Assembly: GCA_017854855.1 (NCBI GenBank)
Contig: JAFMGZ010000013.1
Coordinates: forward strand, 1-64,000
Direction: 5' to 3'
Origin: Sulfitobacter sp.
GTDB taxonomy: Bacteria > Pseudomonadota > Alphaproteobacteria > Rhodobacterales > Rhodobacteraceae
DNA length: 64,000 bases
Shown here: positions 24,947 through 33,566 of the stretch, in pieces
How the letters are laid out: every line of letters starts with the position of its first letter
Position numbering within the stretch: the stretch's first letter is position 1
Notes under the pieces: generated by a model
Database searches by the model: none
What the model saw: the letters and a program-made list of their open reading frames with translations, nothing else
Told to the model about the DNA's origin: nothing
Translations under genes and position numbers: made by a program

Positions 24947-24970
24947 GGCGGGTCTTCGGACCCGCCTTTT
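24947..24970 (+). terminator. UUCG-loop hairpin between phnD and phnC
   Basis: GGCGGGTC / GACCCGCC form a perfect 8-bp stem around TTCG, followed by TTTT. It lies 10 bp after the phnD stop and 30 bp before phnC. It has the form of an intrinsic terminator and probably attenuates expression of the membrane components relative to PhnD. Confidence 0.8.
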
Positions 24971-24999
24971 CCAAAAACATTTCGGGTGGGGGTGCTTTC

Positions 25000-25794
25000 A
25001 TGCTGAGGCTTGAGAAGCTTGTAAAGACATATAAAACGGGCGATCAGGCTCTGAAGGCGGTTGATCTTGCCGTGCCCGAAGGTCAGGTATTGGCTTTGAT
25101 TGGCCCATCAGGTGCTGGAAAATCAACGCTTATTCGCTGTATCAATCGGCTGGTTGAGCCGACTTCTGGCAAGGTAAATTTGGGCGATGTGGAGCTGACG
25201 GGACTGTCCTCAAGCAATCTGCGCCGCGAACGCCGCCGCATGGGAATGATCTTTCAGGAATACGCATTGGTCGAACGCCTGAGCGTGATGGAAAACGTTC
25301 TGTCAGGTCGTTTAGGCTATGTAGGGTTTTGGCGCAGCTTTTTGCGGCGCTTCCCACAATCTGACGTGGACGAAGCTTTTCGTCTGCTGGACAGGGTCGG
25401 CCTTGCACATATGGCTGATAAGCGCGCGGATGAATTGTCGGGCGGGCAGCGCCAGCGGGTTGGAATCTGCCGCGCATTGATCCAAAATCCCGCGCTATTG
25501 TTGGTCGATGAGCCGACAGCATCCCTTGACCCCAAGACATCGCGTCAGATTATGCGCCTTATCTGTGAGCTGTGCAAAGAACGCGGCTTGGCCGCAATCA
25601 TCAACATCCATGACGTTGCTCTGGCGCAGATGTTCGTGCAGCGCGTCATTGGTCTGCGGTTTGGTGCGGTCGAATTTGATGGTCCACCCGAAGGGCTTAC
25701 CCCCGAGGTTCTGACCACGATTTACGGCGAGGAAGATTGGGAAGCAACCATCGAAACGGTAGATAACGAAGAGATCGACGAGGCGGCAGAATGA
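25000..25794 (+). CDS. phnC: Phosphonate-type ABC transporter ATP-binding protein
   Basis: This 264-residue ATPase has Walker [10 protein letters not shown] at 35-43, Q-loop [23 protein letters not shown] (the PhnC-specific continuation), signature LSGGQRQR, Walker [14 protein letters not shown] and the H-loop region NIHDVALA. It powers uptake through the two following permeases. An acidic C-terminal tail of about 25 residues extends past the normal PhnC end. The ATG at 25000 is preceded by gggtgggggtg. Its stop overlaps phnE as ATGA. Confidence 0.9.
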   Translation: MLRLEKLVKTYKTGDQALKAVDLAVPEGQVLALIGPSGAGKSTLIRCINRLVEPTSGKVNLGDVELTGLSSSNLRRERRRMGMIFQEYALVERLSVMENVLSGRLGYVGFWRSFLRRFPQSDVDEAFRLLDRVGLAHMADKRADELSGGQRQRVGICRALIQNPALLLVDEPTASLDPKTSRQIMRLICELCKERGLAAIINIHDVALAQMFVQRVIGLRFGAVEFDGPPEGLTPEVLTTIYGEEDWEATIETVDNEEIDEAAE

Positions 25795-26600
25795 CTGAAG
25801 TCCACGCGTTGATCGGCAAACCTTGGCGGAAGCCGTCTTTCATCAAACGGCCTTTGCTCAGATGGGCCATTATAATGGGTTTCTTCGTCTATTTGATCGC
25901 CGCTTATCTGACGATCGAGGTAAACTGGTCCCGTGTGTATGAAGGTCTGGAGCGCGGCAAGAAATTTGTGCTCGCCTTTACCAACCCAGATTTCACCACG
26001 CGTTCAGGCGATATTATTGAGGGCATGACGGAAAGCATCATTATGACCATAGCCGCGTCGGTTGTAGGAATTGCGATTTCTGTCCCGATTGCATTGGGCG
26101 CTGCACGCAACATAGCGCCCCTGCCCGTTTATCTGATCTGCCGCTCTATCATCGCTGTCAGCCGCGCATTGCAAGAAATCATTGTGGCAATACTTCTGGT
26201 CGCGATTTTTGGATTTGGCCCGTTGGCCGGATTCCTTACGCTCAGTTTTGCGACCATCGGGTTTCTGTCCAAACTCTTGGCCGAAGATATCGAAAGCATG
26301 GACAAAGTGCAGGCCGAAGCCATCAAGGCCTCCGGTGCCAAGTGGACACAGTGGATCAATTATGGTGTGCAACCTCAGGTGATGCCACGTCTTATTGGTC
26401 TCAGTATCTACCGCCTCGACATCAACTTTCGCGAAAGTGCAATTCTTGGGCTGGTGGGCGCAGGCGGCATCGGTGCAACTCTAAACACCGCCTTTGACCG
26501 TTATGAATACGACACGGCGGCAGCAATTCTATTGATCATCATCGTGATCGTCATGGCGCTGGAATATCTATCCGGTGTGATCCGTGCGAGGGTTCAGTAA
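25791..26600 (+). CDS. phnE: Phosphonate-type ABC transporter permease 1
   Basis: This 269-residue inner-membrane protein has an N-terminal helix at about 22-42, then a PhnE-type core. The permease EAA-like loop that docks on the ATPase is visible as [17 protein letters not shown], followed by the PhnE hallmark [19 protein letters not shown] near residue 203. It starts within the phnC stop (ATGA) and ends directly against the next permease start. The tandem permeases are similar but clearly diverged, suggesting a heterodimeric channel. Confidence 0.9.
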   Translation: MTEVHALIGKPWRKPSFIKRPLLRWAIIMGFFVYLIAAYLTIEVNWSRVYEGLERGKKFVLAFTNPDFTTRSGDIIEGMTESIIMTIAASVVGIAISVPIALGAARNIAPLPVYLICRSIIAVSRALQEIIVAILLVAIFGFGPLAGFLTLSFATIGFLSKLLAEDIESMDKVQAEAIKASGAKWTQWINYGVQPQVMPRLIGLSIYRLDINFRESAILGLVGAGGIGATLNTAFDRYEYDTAAAILLIIIVIVMALEYLSGVIRARVQ

Positions 26601-27416
26601 ATGCCAATGCAAGACGTTAAGGGCCAGAAAATCTGGCAGCGCCGTACAGGCCGTGAAAGCCTTGGTCACTGGGTCATTTGGCTGATCGGTGTGGCTATCT
26701 TTGCCTATTGTTGGCAGCAGATATCGAGTGCAACCACATGGTTTTTTGTCTGGGACGCACCGCGCATCGCCGACGACATCTGGACCCGTGCCACGCCACC
26801 GCGTTGGGAATACATTAGCCAATTGGGAAAACCGATTTGGGACACGCTGAATATCGCGACACTGGGAACGATCTTTTCGCTGATACTTGCCGTGCCAGTT
26901 GCCTTTCTGGCAGCGCGCAATACCACGCCGTCATTGCTGTTGATCCGCCCAATTGCGCTGCTTATCATTGTCTCAACCCGGTCGATCAACTCGTTGATCT
27001 GGGCGCTGCTGCTGATTGCGATTATCGGCCCCGGCGTTTTCGCAGGGGTAATCGCGATTGCAATCCGCTCCATCGGGTTTTGCGCCAAGCTGTTGTATGA
27101 GGCCATCGAAGAGATCGACCAAACGCAGGTTGAGGCGATTATTGCAACAGGGGCGTCGCGCTGGCAGGTTATGGCCTATGGGATCGTCCCACAGATCCTG
27201 CCCGCCTTTGCTGGGATCGCTGTTTTCCGCTGGGACATCAATATCCGTGAATCAACCGTGCTGGGTTTGGTTGGAGCAGGCGGGATTGGCCTGCAGCTAT
27301 CCTCTTCGCTGAACGTCCTGGCATGGCCCCAGGTATCGTTGATCTTGCTGGTGATCCTTGCTGCGGTTGTCATCTCAGAGTGGGTCTCTGCCAAAGTTAG
27401 AGGTGCTATCATTTGA
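26601..27416 (+). CDS. phnE: Phosphonate-type ABC transporter permease 2
   Basis: This 271-residue paralogue of the preceding permease has the same architecture and motifs: EAIIATGASRWQVMAYGIVP and [20 protein letters not shown] near residue 213. Its ATG follows the phnE1 stop without a gap. Two-permease PhnCDEE systems are known in several proteobacteria. The ending TTGA overlaps the start of the next phosphatase gene, tying the phosphatase to the transporter. Confidence 0.9.
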   Translation: MPMQDVKGQKIWQRRTGRESLGHWVIWLIGVAIFAYCWQQISSATTWFFVWDAPRIADDIWTRATPPRWEYISQLGKPIWDTLNIATLGTIFSLILAVPVAFLAARNTTPSLLLIRPIALLIIVSTRSINSLIWALLLIAIIGPGVFAGVIAIAIRSIGFCAKLLYEAIEEIDQTQVEAIIATGASRWQVMAYGIVPQILPAFAGIAVFRWDINIRESTVLGLVGAGGIGLQLSSSLNVLAWPQVSLILLVILAAVVISEWVSAKVRGAII

Positions 27417-28306
27417 ACGTTACAGAAGCCTTTGCAAGTTATGAACGCGTGCGCCACCGCCTGCCGAGACCAACGTCAGGCGGGTCATGTAAAAGACTGC
27501 CAAACCTTGATGCACTTGCTGATGAGATGGACGTCTTTTTGCTGGATGCTTTTGGTGTACTAAACATCGGCGACACTGCAATTGCAGGCGTGCCAGAACG
27601 TGTTGCAACCCTGCAAAAGGCGGGCAAGCGGGTGATGATTGTTTCAAACGCAGCCGGGTTTCCCCATGCTAACTTGATGGAAAAATACAAACGTCTTGGT
27701 TACAATTTTGCGCCCGAGGACGTTATCACCAGTCGAAAAGCGACGCTGCATGCCCTGCACCATGCACCACCTGTGAAATGGGGATTAATGGCCACCGAAA
27801 GTCTGGGACGTGGCGACATCGAACCCTTTGACATGACCTATCTGGCCGAGGATGCCGCCGCTTACGCCGCCGCCGAGGCATTTGTTCTGTTAGGCAGCGC
27901 TGTATGGACCGAGACGCGCCAGACGCTGCTTGAAGCCTCGCTCAAGGCGCACCCTCGACCTGTATATGTCGGCAACCCCGATATAGTGGCCCCGCGCGAG
28001 GGCGGATTTTCAATTGAGCCGGGATATTTTGCCCACCGCCTGGCTGACCAGACTGATGTAGAGTTGCAGTTCTTTGGCAAACCTTTTGGCAACATCTTTG
28101 ATCTTGCTTTCTCGCAGCTGGGCTTAGTTGAGCGTAACCGCGTGGTTATGGTTGGAGACAGCCTTCATACCGATATTCTAGGGGGACAATCAGCAGGGCT
28201 AAAGACCGCGCTGATTGCTGATTACGGCTTCTTTTCGGGCCATGATCTTCAAGGCCCTATTGAGACATCTGGCATTCAGCCAGACTATATCTTGCAGCAA
28301 CCCTGA
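27413..28306 (+). CDS. HAD-superfamily class IIA hydrolase
   Basis: This 297-residue hydrolase belongs to the HAD-IIA group with a large C2 cap. Motif I reads LLDAFGVLNIG, so the second Asp of DxD is replaced by Phe, as in the subgroup of HAD-IIA proteins that carry DxWGV or DxFGV. Motif II is VSNAAGFP and motif III MVGDSLHTDILGG. The change at motif I raises the possibility of a reduced or unusual phosphotransfer activity. Translation begins at a TTG that overlaps the phnE2 stop (TTGA), so it is coupled to the transporter. It is the second phosphatase-like protein of the operon; the substrate is unknown. Confidence 0.83.
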   Translation: MNVTEAFASYERVRHRLPRPTSGGSCKRLPNLDALADEMDVFLLDAFGVLNIGDTAIAGVPERVATLQKAGKRVMIVSNAAGFPHANLMEKYKRLGYNFAPEDVITSRKATLHALHHAPPVKWGLMATESLGRGDIEPFDMTYLAEDAAAYAAAEAFVLLGSAVWTETRQTLLEASLKAHPRPVYVGNPDIVAPREGGFSIEPGYFAHRLADQTDVELQFFGKPFGNIFDLAFSQLGLVERNRVVMVGDSLHTDILGGQSAGLKTALIADYGFFSGHDLQGPIETSGIQPDYILQQP

Positions 28307-28337
28307 AGGCTGTTGAACGCAGTATTTCAACAGCTTC
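28305..28337. terminator. Bidirectional hairpin between the Phn operon and the Na/Pi cotransporter
   Basis: CTGTTGAA (28310-28317) pairs with TTCAACAG (28326-28333), extended outward by GAAG / CTTC across a one-base bulge. It lies between two converging stops and can serve both. Confidence 0.65.
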
Positions 28338-28370
28338 ATCATCAACGCCTTGTGTTATGTCAATCCAGAC

Positions 28371-30032
28371 TCAGGTCTCGGCCAGACGGCTTTCCAATAG
28401 ATCCCCTGATTTTAGAAGGATCGGATAACCAACCATCGAAAAAGCAGTGTTTATCTGCTTAAGTGCCCTTAGGGTTTCTTGGTGGATGTTGCTTGTGTCG
28501 ATGCTCTCGGACAAGCCATCACGCAATCGGCCGATGTGATTGCGTTGCAACTTCTGTTCGACCTGACGCACCTTTTCTTTTGCGGCAACCAGTTCGCGGG
28601 CTTCGGCGGGGTTCTGGTTCATCATAACATTCAGCGCGAGTTGCACGTTGCTTTGCACCCGATCAGCGAAGTCGCTTATCTCTTTGCGACCCTGTGATGA
28701 AAATTTCAACTTTTGCATATCCAGCCTCTTGGCAAGTTCCAACATGATCCGCGCAATCGCATCAGAGGCTGAGTCTAAGCTCGAAGAGATTGACGCAAGT
28801 TCCATCGAGCGGCGGCTGAGATCTTCTTCCAGACCTTTCTTGCCCAACTTAGCCAAATATAGCTTAACATTCAGATGCATCATTTTTATCTCCGCATCCT
28901 GATCGCGGATCAATTTGCCAGCGGCTGTGTCCCATTGATCATAAAGCGGTTCAACTGCGCTCAACATCTGTTCGATTTTCTGCCCCATGCCAAGCAGTTC
29001 CCGCGCGGCACAATCCAAACCACGCTGCGGGCGGTCCAAAACTGACGGATCCAACGCGGAGACAGATACCATTGGTTTGTTGTCAGCGGTCTTGTCCACC
29101 ATGATACGATTCAACACAGCCATCAGCGGGCCAACGAAAGGCAATGCGACAATCGCAAGTACTAGGTTGAAAGCCAGGTGCAGGTTAATACTTTGCCGTG
29201 CCGGCGTTGAACCCAGTTGCTCCAAAAGATCAGGCCTAGCGGAGATGAGCAGAGTAATCAGGATGGCACCACCACCCCGCAACGCGACATTGGCTACAAT
29301 CATCCGGCGCGCGACACTTGGCGCGGTTAATGTAAAGACATAGGCGATTAAAGCACCGCCCAGGTTCGCACCAAGGATCATCCCAGCAGCCGCAGTCGTA
29401 GGTAACACAGTCTGGCCTGCCAGCGTGACGAACAGCAAAACAGCGGCAACGCTGGAGTGTACAATCCATGCAAACCCTGCCCCCAAAATAAAGGCCGTTA
29501 GCAAGTCACTCGCTAAATAGGCCATGACCGCTTGTGTACCAGGGTTACCAACCAGTGGGCTAGTCGCTTCGCGTATCATGTCGAGTGAAACAAAAATAAG
29601 AGCGAGCCCGATTAGAATACGGCCAATTTGGCGCATGTTGCCTGCTCCACGCAGGAAGATTCCTACGCCGATAAGTAGCAGTAGTGGGATCAGAAATGCT
29701 TGTCGCACCATCAACAGCTGTGTGACCAAAGCTGATCCTACATCGGCACCAAGCAGAATGACCAAGCCGGCTGAGGCTGCAAGCCCACCTTTTGAAACAA
29801 AGTTCGAAACAAAAACAGCCACTGCAGTCGAGCTCTGCAGCAACACAGCGGCCCCCATACCCGTCGCTGCAGCGAGAAACCTGTTTCTTGCAGAATGTCG
29901 CAGCCAGATCCGCAGAGGCGTTGCAAAGCCGCGTTCCACTCCCGTACGCACTAGTCTTACCGCCCAGATCAAAAGAGCCGCAGCCCCAGCGATACTGAGC
30001 AAGAATTGAATGAAATGCGGTTCGTCGGCCAT
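28371..30032 (-). CDS. Na+/phosphate cotransporter family protein with PhoU-like domain
   Basis: This 553-residue membrane protein has the inverted NptA/PNaS repeats in its N-terminal 300 residues: AAVLLQSSTAVAVFVSNF and GADVGSALVTQLL in the first, and WIVHSSVAAVLLFVTLAG and GANLGGALIAYVF in the second. The second repeat has HSS where QSS is usual. The C-terminal 200 residues form a PhoU-like helical bundle, common in bacterial versions and thought to sense or regulate phosphate. It is convergent with the PhnDCEE operon and its two phosphatases. Together they would take up phosphorus both as organic compounds and as free phosphate. Confidence 0.87.
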   Translation of the reverse strand: MADEPHFIQFLLSIAGAAALLIWAVRLVRTGVERGFATPLRIWLRHSARNRFLAAATGMGAAVLLQSSTAVAVFVSNFVSKGGLAASAGLVILLGADVGSALVTQLLMVRQAFLIPLLLLIGVGIFLRGAGNMRQIGRILIGLALIFVSLDMIREATSPLVGNPGTQAVMAYLASDLLTAFILGAGFAWIVHSSVAAVLLFVTLAGQTVLPTTAAAGMILGANLGGALIAYVFTLTAPSVARRMIVANVALRGGGAILITLLISARPDLLEQLGSTPARQSINLHLAFNLVLAIVALPFVGPLMAVLNRIMVDKTADNKPMVSVSALDPSVLDRPQRGLDCAARELLGMGQKIEQMLSAVEPLYDQWDTAAGKLIRDQDAEIKMMHLNVKLYLAKLGKKGLEEDLSRRSMELASISSSLDSASDAIARIMLELAKRLDMQKLKFSSQGRKEISDFADRVQSNVQLALNVMMNQNPAEARELVAAKEKVRQVEQKLQRNHIGRLRDGLSESIDTSNIHQETLRALKQINTAFSMVGYPILLKSGDLLESRLAET

Positions 30033-30560
30033 GCACGTTATCTTTCAAACTACAGCATTAGAAAGGGAAAATTTCCTTTCCCTGAGGTTGGCCCAATCCG
30101 AATAGAATGAAAACCCGCGATCCAGACGAGGCCACCTCGGCCTAGATCATTTCCGAAAGTGATGCATTCGTGATACTGAAAGCCGGCGGGACGAAGATGC
30201 CCAACGACTTTTCTCCGACAGGATCGGATTGGCAAACAATCTTGCCGAACACTGCTGCGGAACGGCGATGGAGCGTGAAACGCCCAAAATCCCTTATGCT
30301 GTTTATTAACTTGAGGTGCGCTTTAGTCAGGGCAATAAACCGCATGGCGCACCAATTGTGCGTAGGCCGACAGGGTCTGACATTATCCAAAGCCTTGCTG
30401 AAAGGTCTGTGCCGCGGTTGTAACGGACCTGTTTTCCACTGGTTTCCTTTTTGACATGCATTATCAACGGCTTCATCAATTATGTAACAGGGAAAAATTC
30501 TTGACTTGTCGTTGCTGTGGTGCGGTTTCCGCTGATCGGAATTTTGTTCTCACTGGGGTC
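30033..30560. other. Intergenic region, about 530 bp, no gene recognised
   Basis: The frames here are short and lack starts with ribosome binding sites. The sequence next to 30033 should hold the Na/Pi cotransporter promoter (reverse). The rest borders the IS256 remnant and may be derived from insertion and deletion events, but nothing specific can be named. Confidence 0.45.
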
Positions 30561-30884
30561 TTACGAAATTAGGCGACGTCGTAGGCTGGCAACAGCTGCA
30601 GGACATTCAGACAGCGCAGAGAACATGTTCCGGCCCGAGTTTCCCATCCCACTGCCCGACAGTCGCTGCTTGCAGCGATGAGAGGGGCGCTCACGATATC
30701 CATTCCGATGATTTACGCGTTCGATGCTGCGCTCATGCGTTCCAGCACCGCATCGCTGGTCCACATCCAGCGCCGTCAGGCGATCGACGACAAACCCAAG
30801 CATCTCGGCCAGTATTTGATGGTCCGCGGTGTCCGAAAGAAGCGCCTTCAGCGCGACGGTTTCTGCTATCATGTCTTTGGTCAT
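30561..30884 (-). pseudogene. N-terminal fragment of an IS256-family transposase
   Basis: The reverse frame begins like IS256-family transposases (MTKDMIAETVALKALL, then the ERVNHRNGYRER segment near residue 55), so the natural start is preserved. It then departs from the pattern at about residue 65, where the expected WDTRAGT-like continuation is found in another frame, and no catalytic DDE region remains. A 29-base stretch (30594-30622) resembles one beside the IS6 remnant at 21614-21642. The gene is dead. Confidence 0.7.
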
Positions 30885-31221
30885 GGGAGATCTCCTTGAT
30901 CGGTAGGTCAGTTTTGCAACTCAACCCTACCGGAGAACGTCCATGACCACCCAGAAAGCCGCACGGGCTTCGCCTGAGCTACGCAGGGCTCAACTCAGCC
31001 CGCGATAACGCTGGAATTAAACCACGCCCCGAGGCACTACCGAAGACACCAGCGGAAGTCTTCCAAGAACGCATGTTGAAGGGAATGGGCCAGGAACCCT
31101 ACCCTCAAAGACAATAGGACCCGCGGTGCAGGTATCGCTCAGACGGGCATCATCTTGATTAAGATCAACAACAGTTCTGATCTGTACTGCAATACTCCCG
31201 CATAGATCAGGAGAATCCCCT
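30885..31221. other. Intergenic region upstream of the SpoIIAA-like gene
   Basis: No gene is supported in this 337-bp stretch. It ends with a good ribosome binding site (tcaggaga) for the next gene. No clear promoter boxes were found. Confidence 0.4.
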
Positions 31222-31596
31222 ATGTTGAAGATTACAAAGCCGTCAGCCAACCGTTTGAACATTAACTTAACTGGGAGTGTTGATGCACAGATCATGCGCG
31301 AGGCCTTAGATGAGTTGATCGCAAAGTCCGAAGGCATAAGCAAAGGCAGGATGCTCTATAAGATCACGGATTTCTCCATGCCGACCCTTGGGGCGATCGG
31401 CGTGGAAATGTCGCGATTGCCAAAGCTTTTTGGCCTCTTGGGCAAGTTCGACAAATGCGCGGTGCTGAGCGACGCCAATTGGATCAGGAAAGCCGCCGAG
31501 GTAGAGGGCCTATTGTTCCCCGGCATAGAGATCAAAAGCTTTGAGCCTGCTCAACATGCAGCCGCCGAAGCATGGCTGGGCCCTGACCCCGCCTGA
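31222..31596 (+). CDS. SpoIIAA-like (STAS-related) protein
   Basis: This 124-residue protein matches the SpoIIAA-like family: a short alternating alpha/beta domain with the pattern NRLNINLTGSVDAQIMREALDELI, GRMLYKITDFSMPTLGAIGVEM, and a C-terminal AVLSDANWIRKAAEVEGLLFPG..IKSFE segment. The family is related in fold to anti-sigma antagonists and CRAL-TRIO-like lipid binders, but its job in Gram-negative bacteria is not established. It stands alone, with a ribosome binding site 10 bp upstream. A link to the downstream catabolic operon is not evident. Confidence 0.75.
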   Translation: MLKITKPSANRLNINLTGSVDAQIMREALDELIAKSEGISKGRMLYKITDFSMPTLGAIGVEMSRLPKLFGLLGKFDKCAVLSDANWIRKAAEVEGLLFPGIEIKSFEPAQHAAAEAWLGPDPA

Positions 31597-31685
31597 GCTG
31601 CACCACAGCCAATCAGCCGCATCGCTTTGTGGCTCAGGAATTACTTACCGTCACACTTGCCAGCCTGCCAAAAGACTGGAACGCT

Positions 31686-31701
31686 GCGTCAAGACGCAGA
31701 C
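31686..31701 (+). repeat. Left arm of a 16-bp inverted repeat upstream of the catabolic operon
   Basis: GCGTCAAGACGCAGAC pairs with GTCTGCGTCTTGATGC at 31803-31818 with one mismatch. The arms flank about 100 bp and end 42 bp before the CoA ligase start. Confidence 0.5.
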
Positions 31702-31802
31702 TGCGGTCATTTGCGGAATGACGTTCCGTACTGCGGTATTGGCAGCGGTGAATTAACTGCCTAGTCTGCATCCAACAGAGTCGTGGACCGCCGGGGAGGG
31801 CT

Positions 31803-31818
31803 GTCTGCGTCTTGATGC
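31803..31818 (+). repeat. Right arm of the 16-bp inverted repeat
   Basis: Pairs with 31686-31701 with one mismatch. The spacing is too long for one dimeric operator; a tiny non-autonomous insertion or a looping site are possible. Confidence 0.5.
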
Positions 31819-31859
31819 CTTGGGAGGGGGGGATACATGCAGACCAAAGAGGGCGGCCT

Positions 31860-33566
31860 ATGACCGCCATGACACCGGAAGACGCCGTCAATCATGTGAT
31901 CACCACCAACCCGACATTCGAAGTGCACAAGGTTGATGTGCGCGGCGTTACCGTCAAAGCGTTCAAGAATATCCCACCAACCGTGCCTGCCCTGATGGCC
32001 GCAGGCTGGGCCCAGCACGGCGAGGGGCAATTGCCCTATCTCGCCTATGAAGACGAAACCCTAAGCTATGCTGATTTTACCAGCAGCGTGAACCGCATGG
32101 CCCATGCGATGCGCGATGAACTGGGCCTGGGGCAAGGCGACCGTATTGCGTTGGCGATGCGCAATTATCCAGAACTTTTGATCATGGTGCTGGCGATTTC
32201 CTCGATCGGGGGGGTCGTCGTCTTTGTGAATGCCTGGTGGACCACCCAGGAACTGGACTATGCCCTGCGCGACAGTGAGGCCAAGGTCATCTTTGCCGAC
32301 AGTCCCCGCATGGCACGGCTGCAACCGCTGCAGGACGATCTGGGCCTGACCTTGATCGGCGTGCGTGACGCCGAGGGTCAGGGCACATATGATTTCACCC
32401 CCCTGCGCGACGGGGCCGCCGCCGATACCGCCCCCGATGTTGCCATCGACACCGATGATGATTTCGCGGTGATGTATTCATCCGGCACGACCGGTCATCC
32501 CAAGGGCGTGGTTCAAACCCATCGCGGCGCTGTGAATTCGGTGTTTAGCTGGCTTCTGCAATCGGTGATCGCCCCCCTTGTCACACCGCCCGAACCAGAC
32601 GCAGCAGAGGCACCCCGCCCCTCTGACTTGGTGGTCACTCCACTGTTTCATGTCACGGCCACACATCCTTTGTTCTTGCTCAGCCTGCCTGCGGGGGCCA
32701 AGATCACCTTGATGCACAAATGGGACGCCGAAGAGGCGGTGCGCCTGATCCGTGATAACCAGATCACGCGTTTTTTGGGCGTGCCGACGCAATCCGCTGA
32801 ATTGATGGAGGCCGCCAAACGCATGGGCGAGCCGCTCTCGACCATGGATTACCTCGGCTCTGGCGGGGCCAAACGCCCCGCAGCACAGGTGGCGCAACTG
32901 GCTGAAGCCTTTCCAAACGCAGGCATCGCCACCGGCTGGGGCATGACAGAAACGAATGCCCTTGGCATCGGCATGATCGGCGATGATTACAAGGCGCGGC
33001 CCGAAAGCGCGGGCAAACTGCACCCGCCGGTTCAGGAATTGCGGATGCTGGATGATGACTGCAATGACGTGCCCAACGGCACGATCGGCGAAATCGCGGT
33101 CAAAGGGCCCCAGATCATGCGCTGCTATCTCAACAAACCCGAAGCCACCGCAGAAACGGTACAAGACGGCTGGCTGCGCACCGGTGATCTGGGGGTTCTG
33201 GATGATGACGGTTACGTCACCATTCTGGATCGCAAAAAGAACATCATCATCCGCGGCGGCGAAAACATCGCCTGTCTGGATGTCGAAGGCGCGCTGCACC
33301 GCCATCCGGACGTGCTTGAGGCGGCGGCATTTTCCGTGCCCGACGACCGTCTGGGCGAAATTGTAGGCGCAGCCGTGCAACTGCGCCAGGGCACCACCAT
33401 GACCCGCGACCAGATGGCCACCTTTCTGGAACAGCATACCGCGAAATTCAAAATCCCCGTGCATCTGTGGGTCCAGTATGACGTGCTGACCCGTGGTGCC
33501 ACTGACAAGATTGACCGACGTGCAATCCGCACCGCCTGTCTGGACAACCAAGAGGCTCAAGTATGA
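31860..33566 (+). CDS. Acyl-CoA synthetase opening the forward catabolic operon
   Basis: This 568-residue AMP-forming CoA ligase has AVMYSSGTTGHPKGVVQTHRG near residue 203, GWGMTETNALG near 360, GDLGVLDDDGY and DRKKNIIIRGGENI around 442-470. The C-terminal lysine lies in GATDKIDRR, where most relatives have TATGKI-like sequence. It would activate the substrate acid to a CoA thioester for the enzymes encoded next. I start at 31860 because it lies just after gagggcgg and gives the normal N-terminus; the upstream frame from 31812 adds 16 unlikely residues. Its stop overlaps the next gene as ATGA. Chain specificity is unknown. Confidence 0.88.
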   Translation: MTAMTPEDAVNHVITTNPTFEVHKVDVRGVTVKAFKNIPPTVPALMAAGWAQHGEGQLPYLAYEDETLSYADFTSSVNRMAHAMRDELGLGQGDRIALAMRNYPELLIMVLAISSIGGVVVFVNAWWTTQELDYALRDSEAKVIFADSPRMARLQPLQDDLGLTLIGVRDAEGQGTYDFTPLRDGAAADTAPDVAIDTDDDFAVMYSSGTTGHPKGVVQTHRGAVNSVFSWLLQSVIAPLVTPPEPDAAEAPRPSDLVVTPLFHVTATHPLFLLSLPAGAKITLMHKWDAEEAVRLIRDNQITRFLGVPTQSAELMEAAKRMGEPLSTMDYLGSGGAKRPAAQVAQLAEAFPNAGIATGWGMTETNALGIGMIGDDYKARPESAGKLHPPVQELRMLDDDCNDVPNGTIGEIAVKGPQIMRCYLNKPEATAETVQDGWLRTGDLGVLDDDGYVTILDRKKNIIIRGGENIACLDVEGALHRHPDVLEAAAFSVPDDRLGEIVGAAVQLRQGTTMTRDQMATFLEQHTAKFKIPVHLWVQYDVLTRGATDKIDRRAIRTACLDNQEAQV

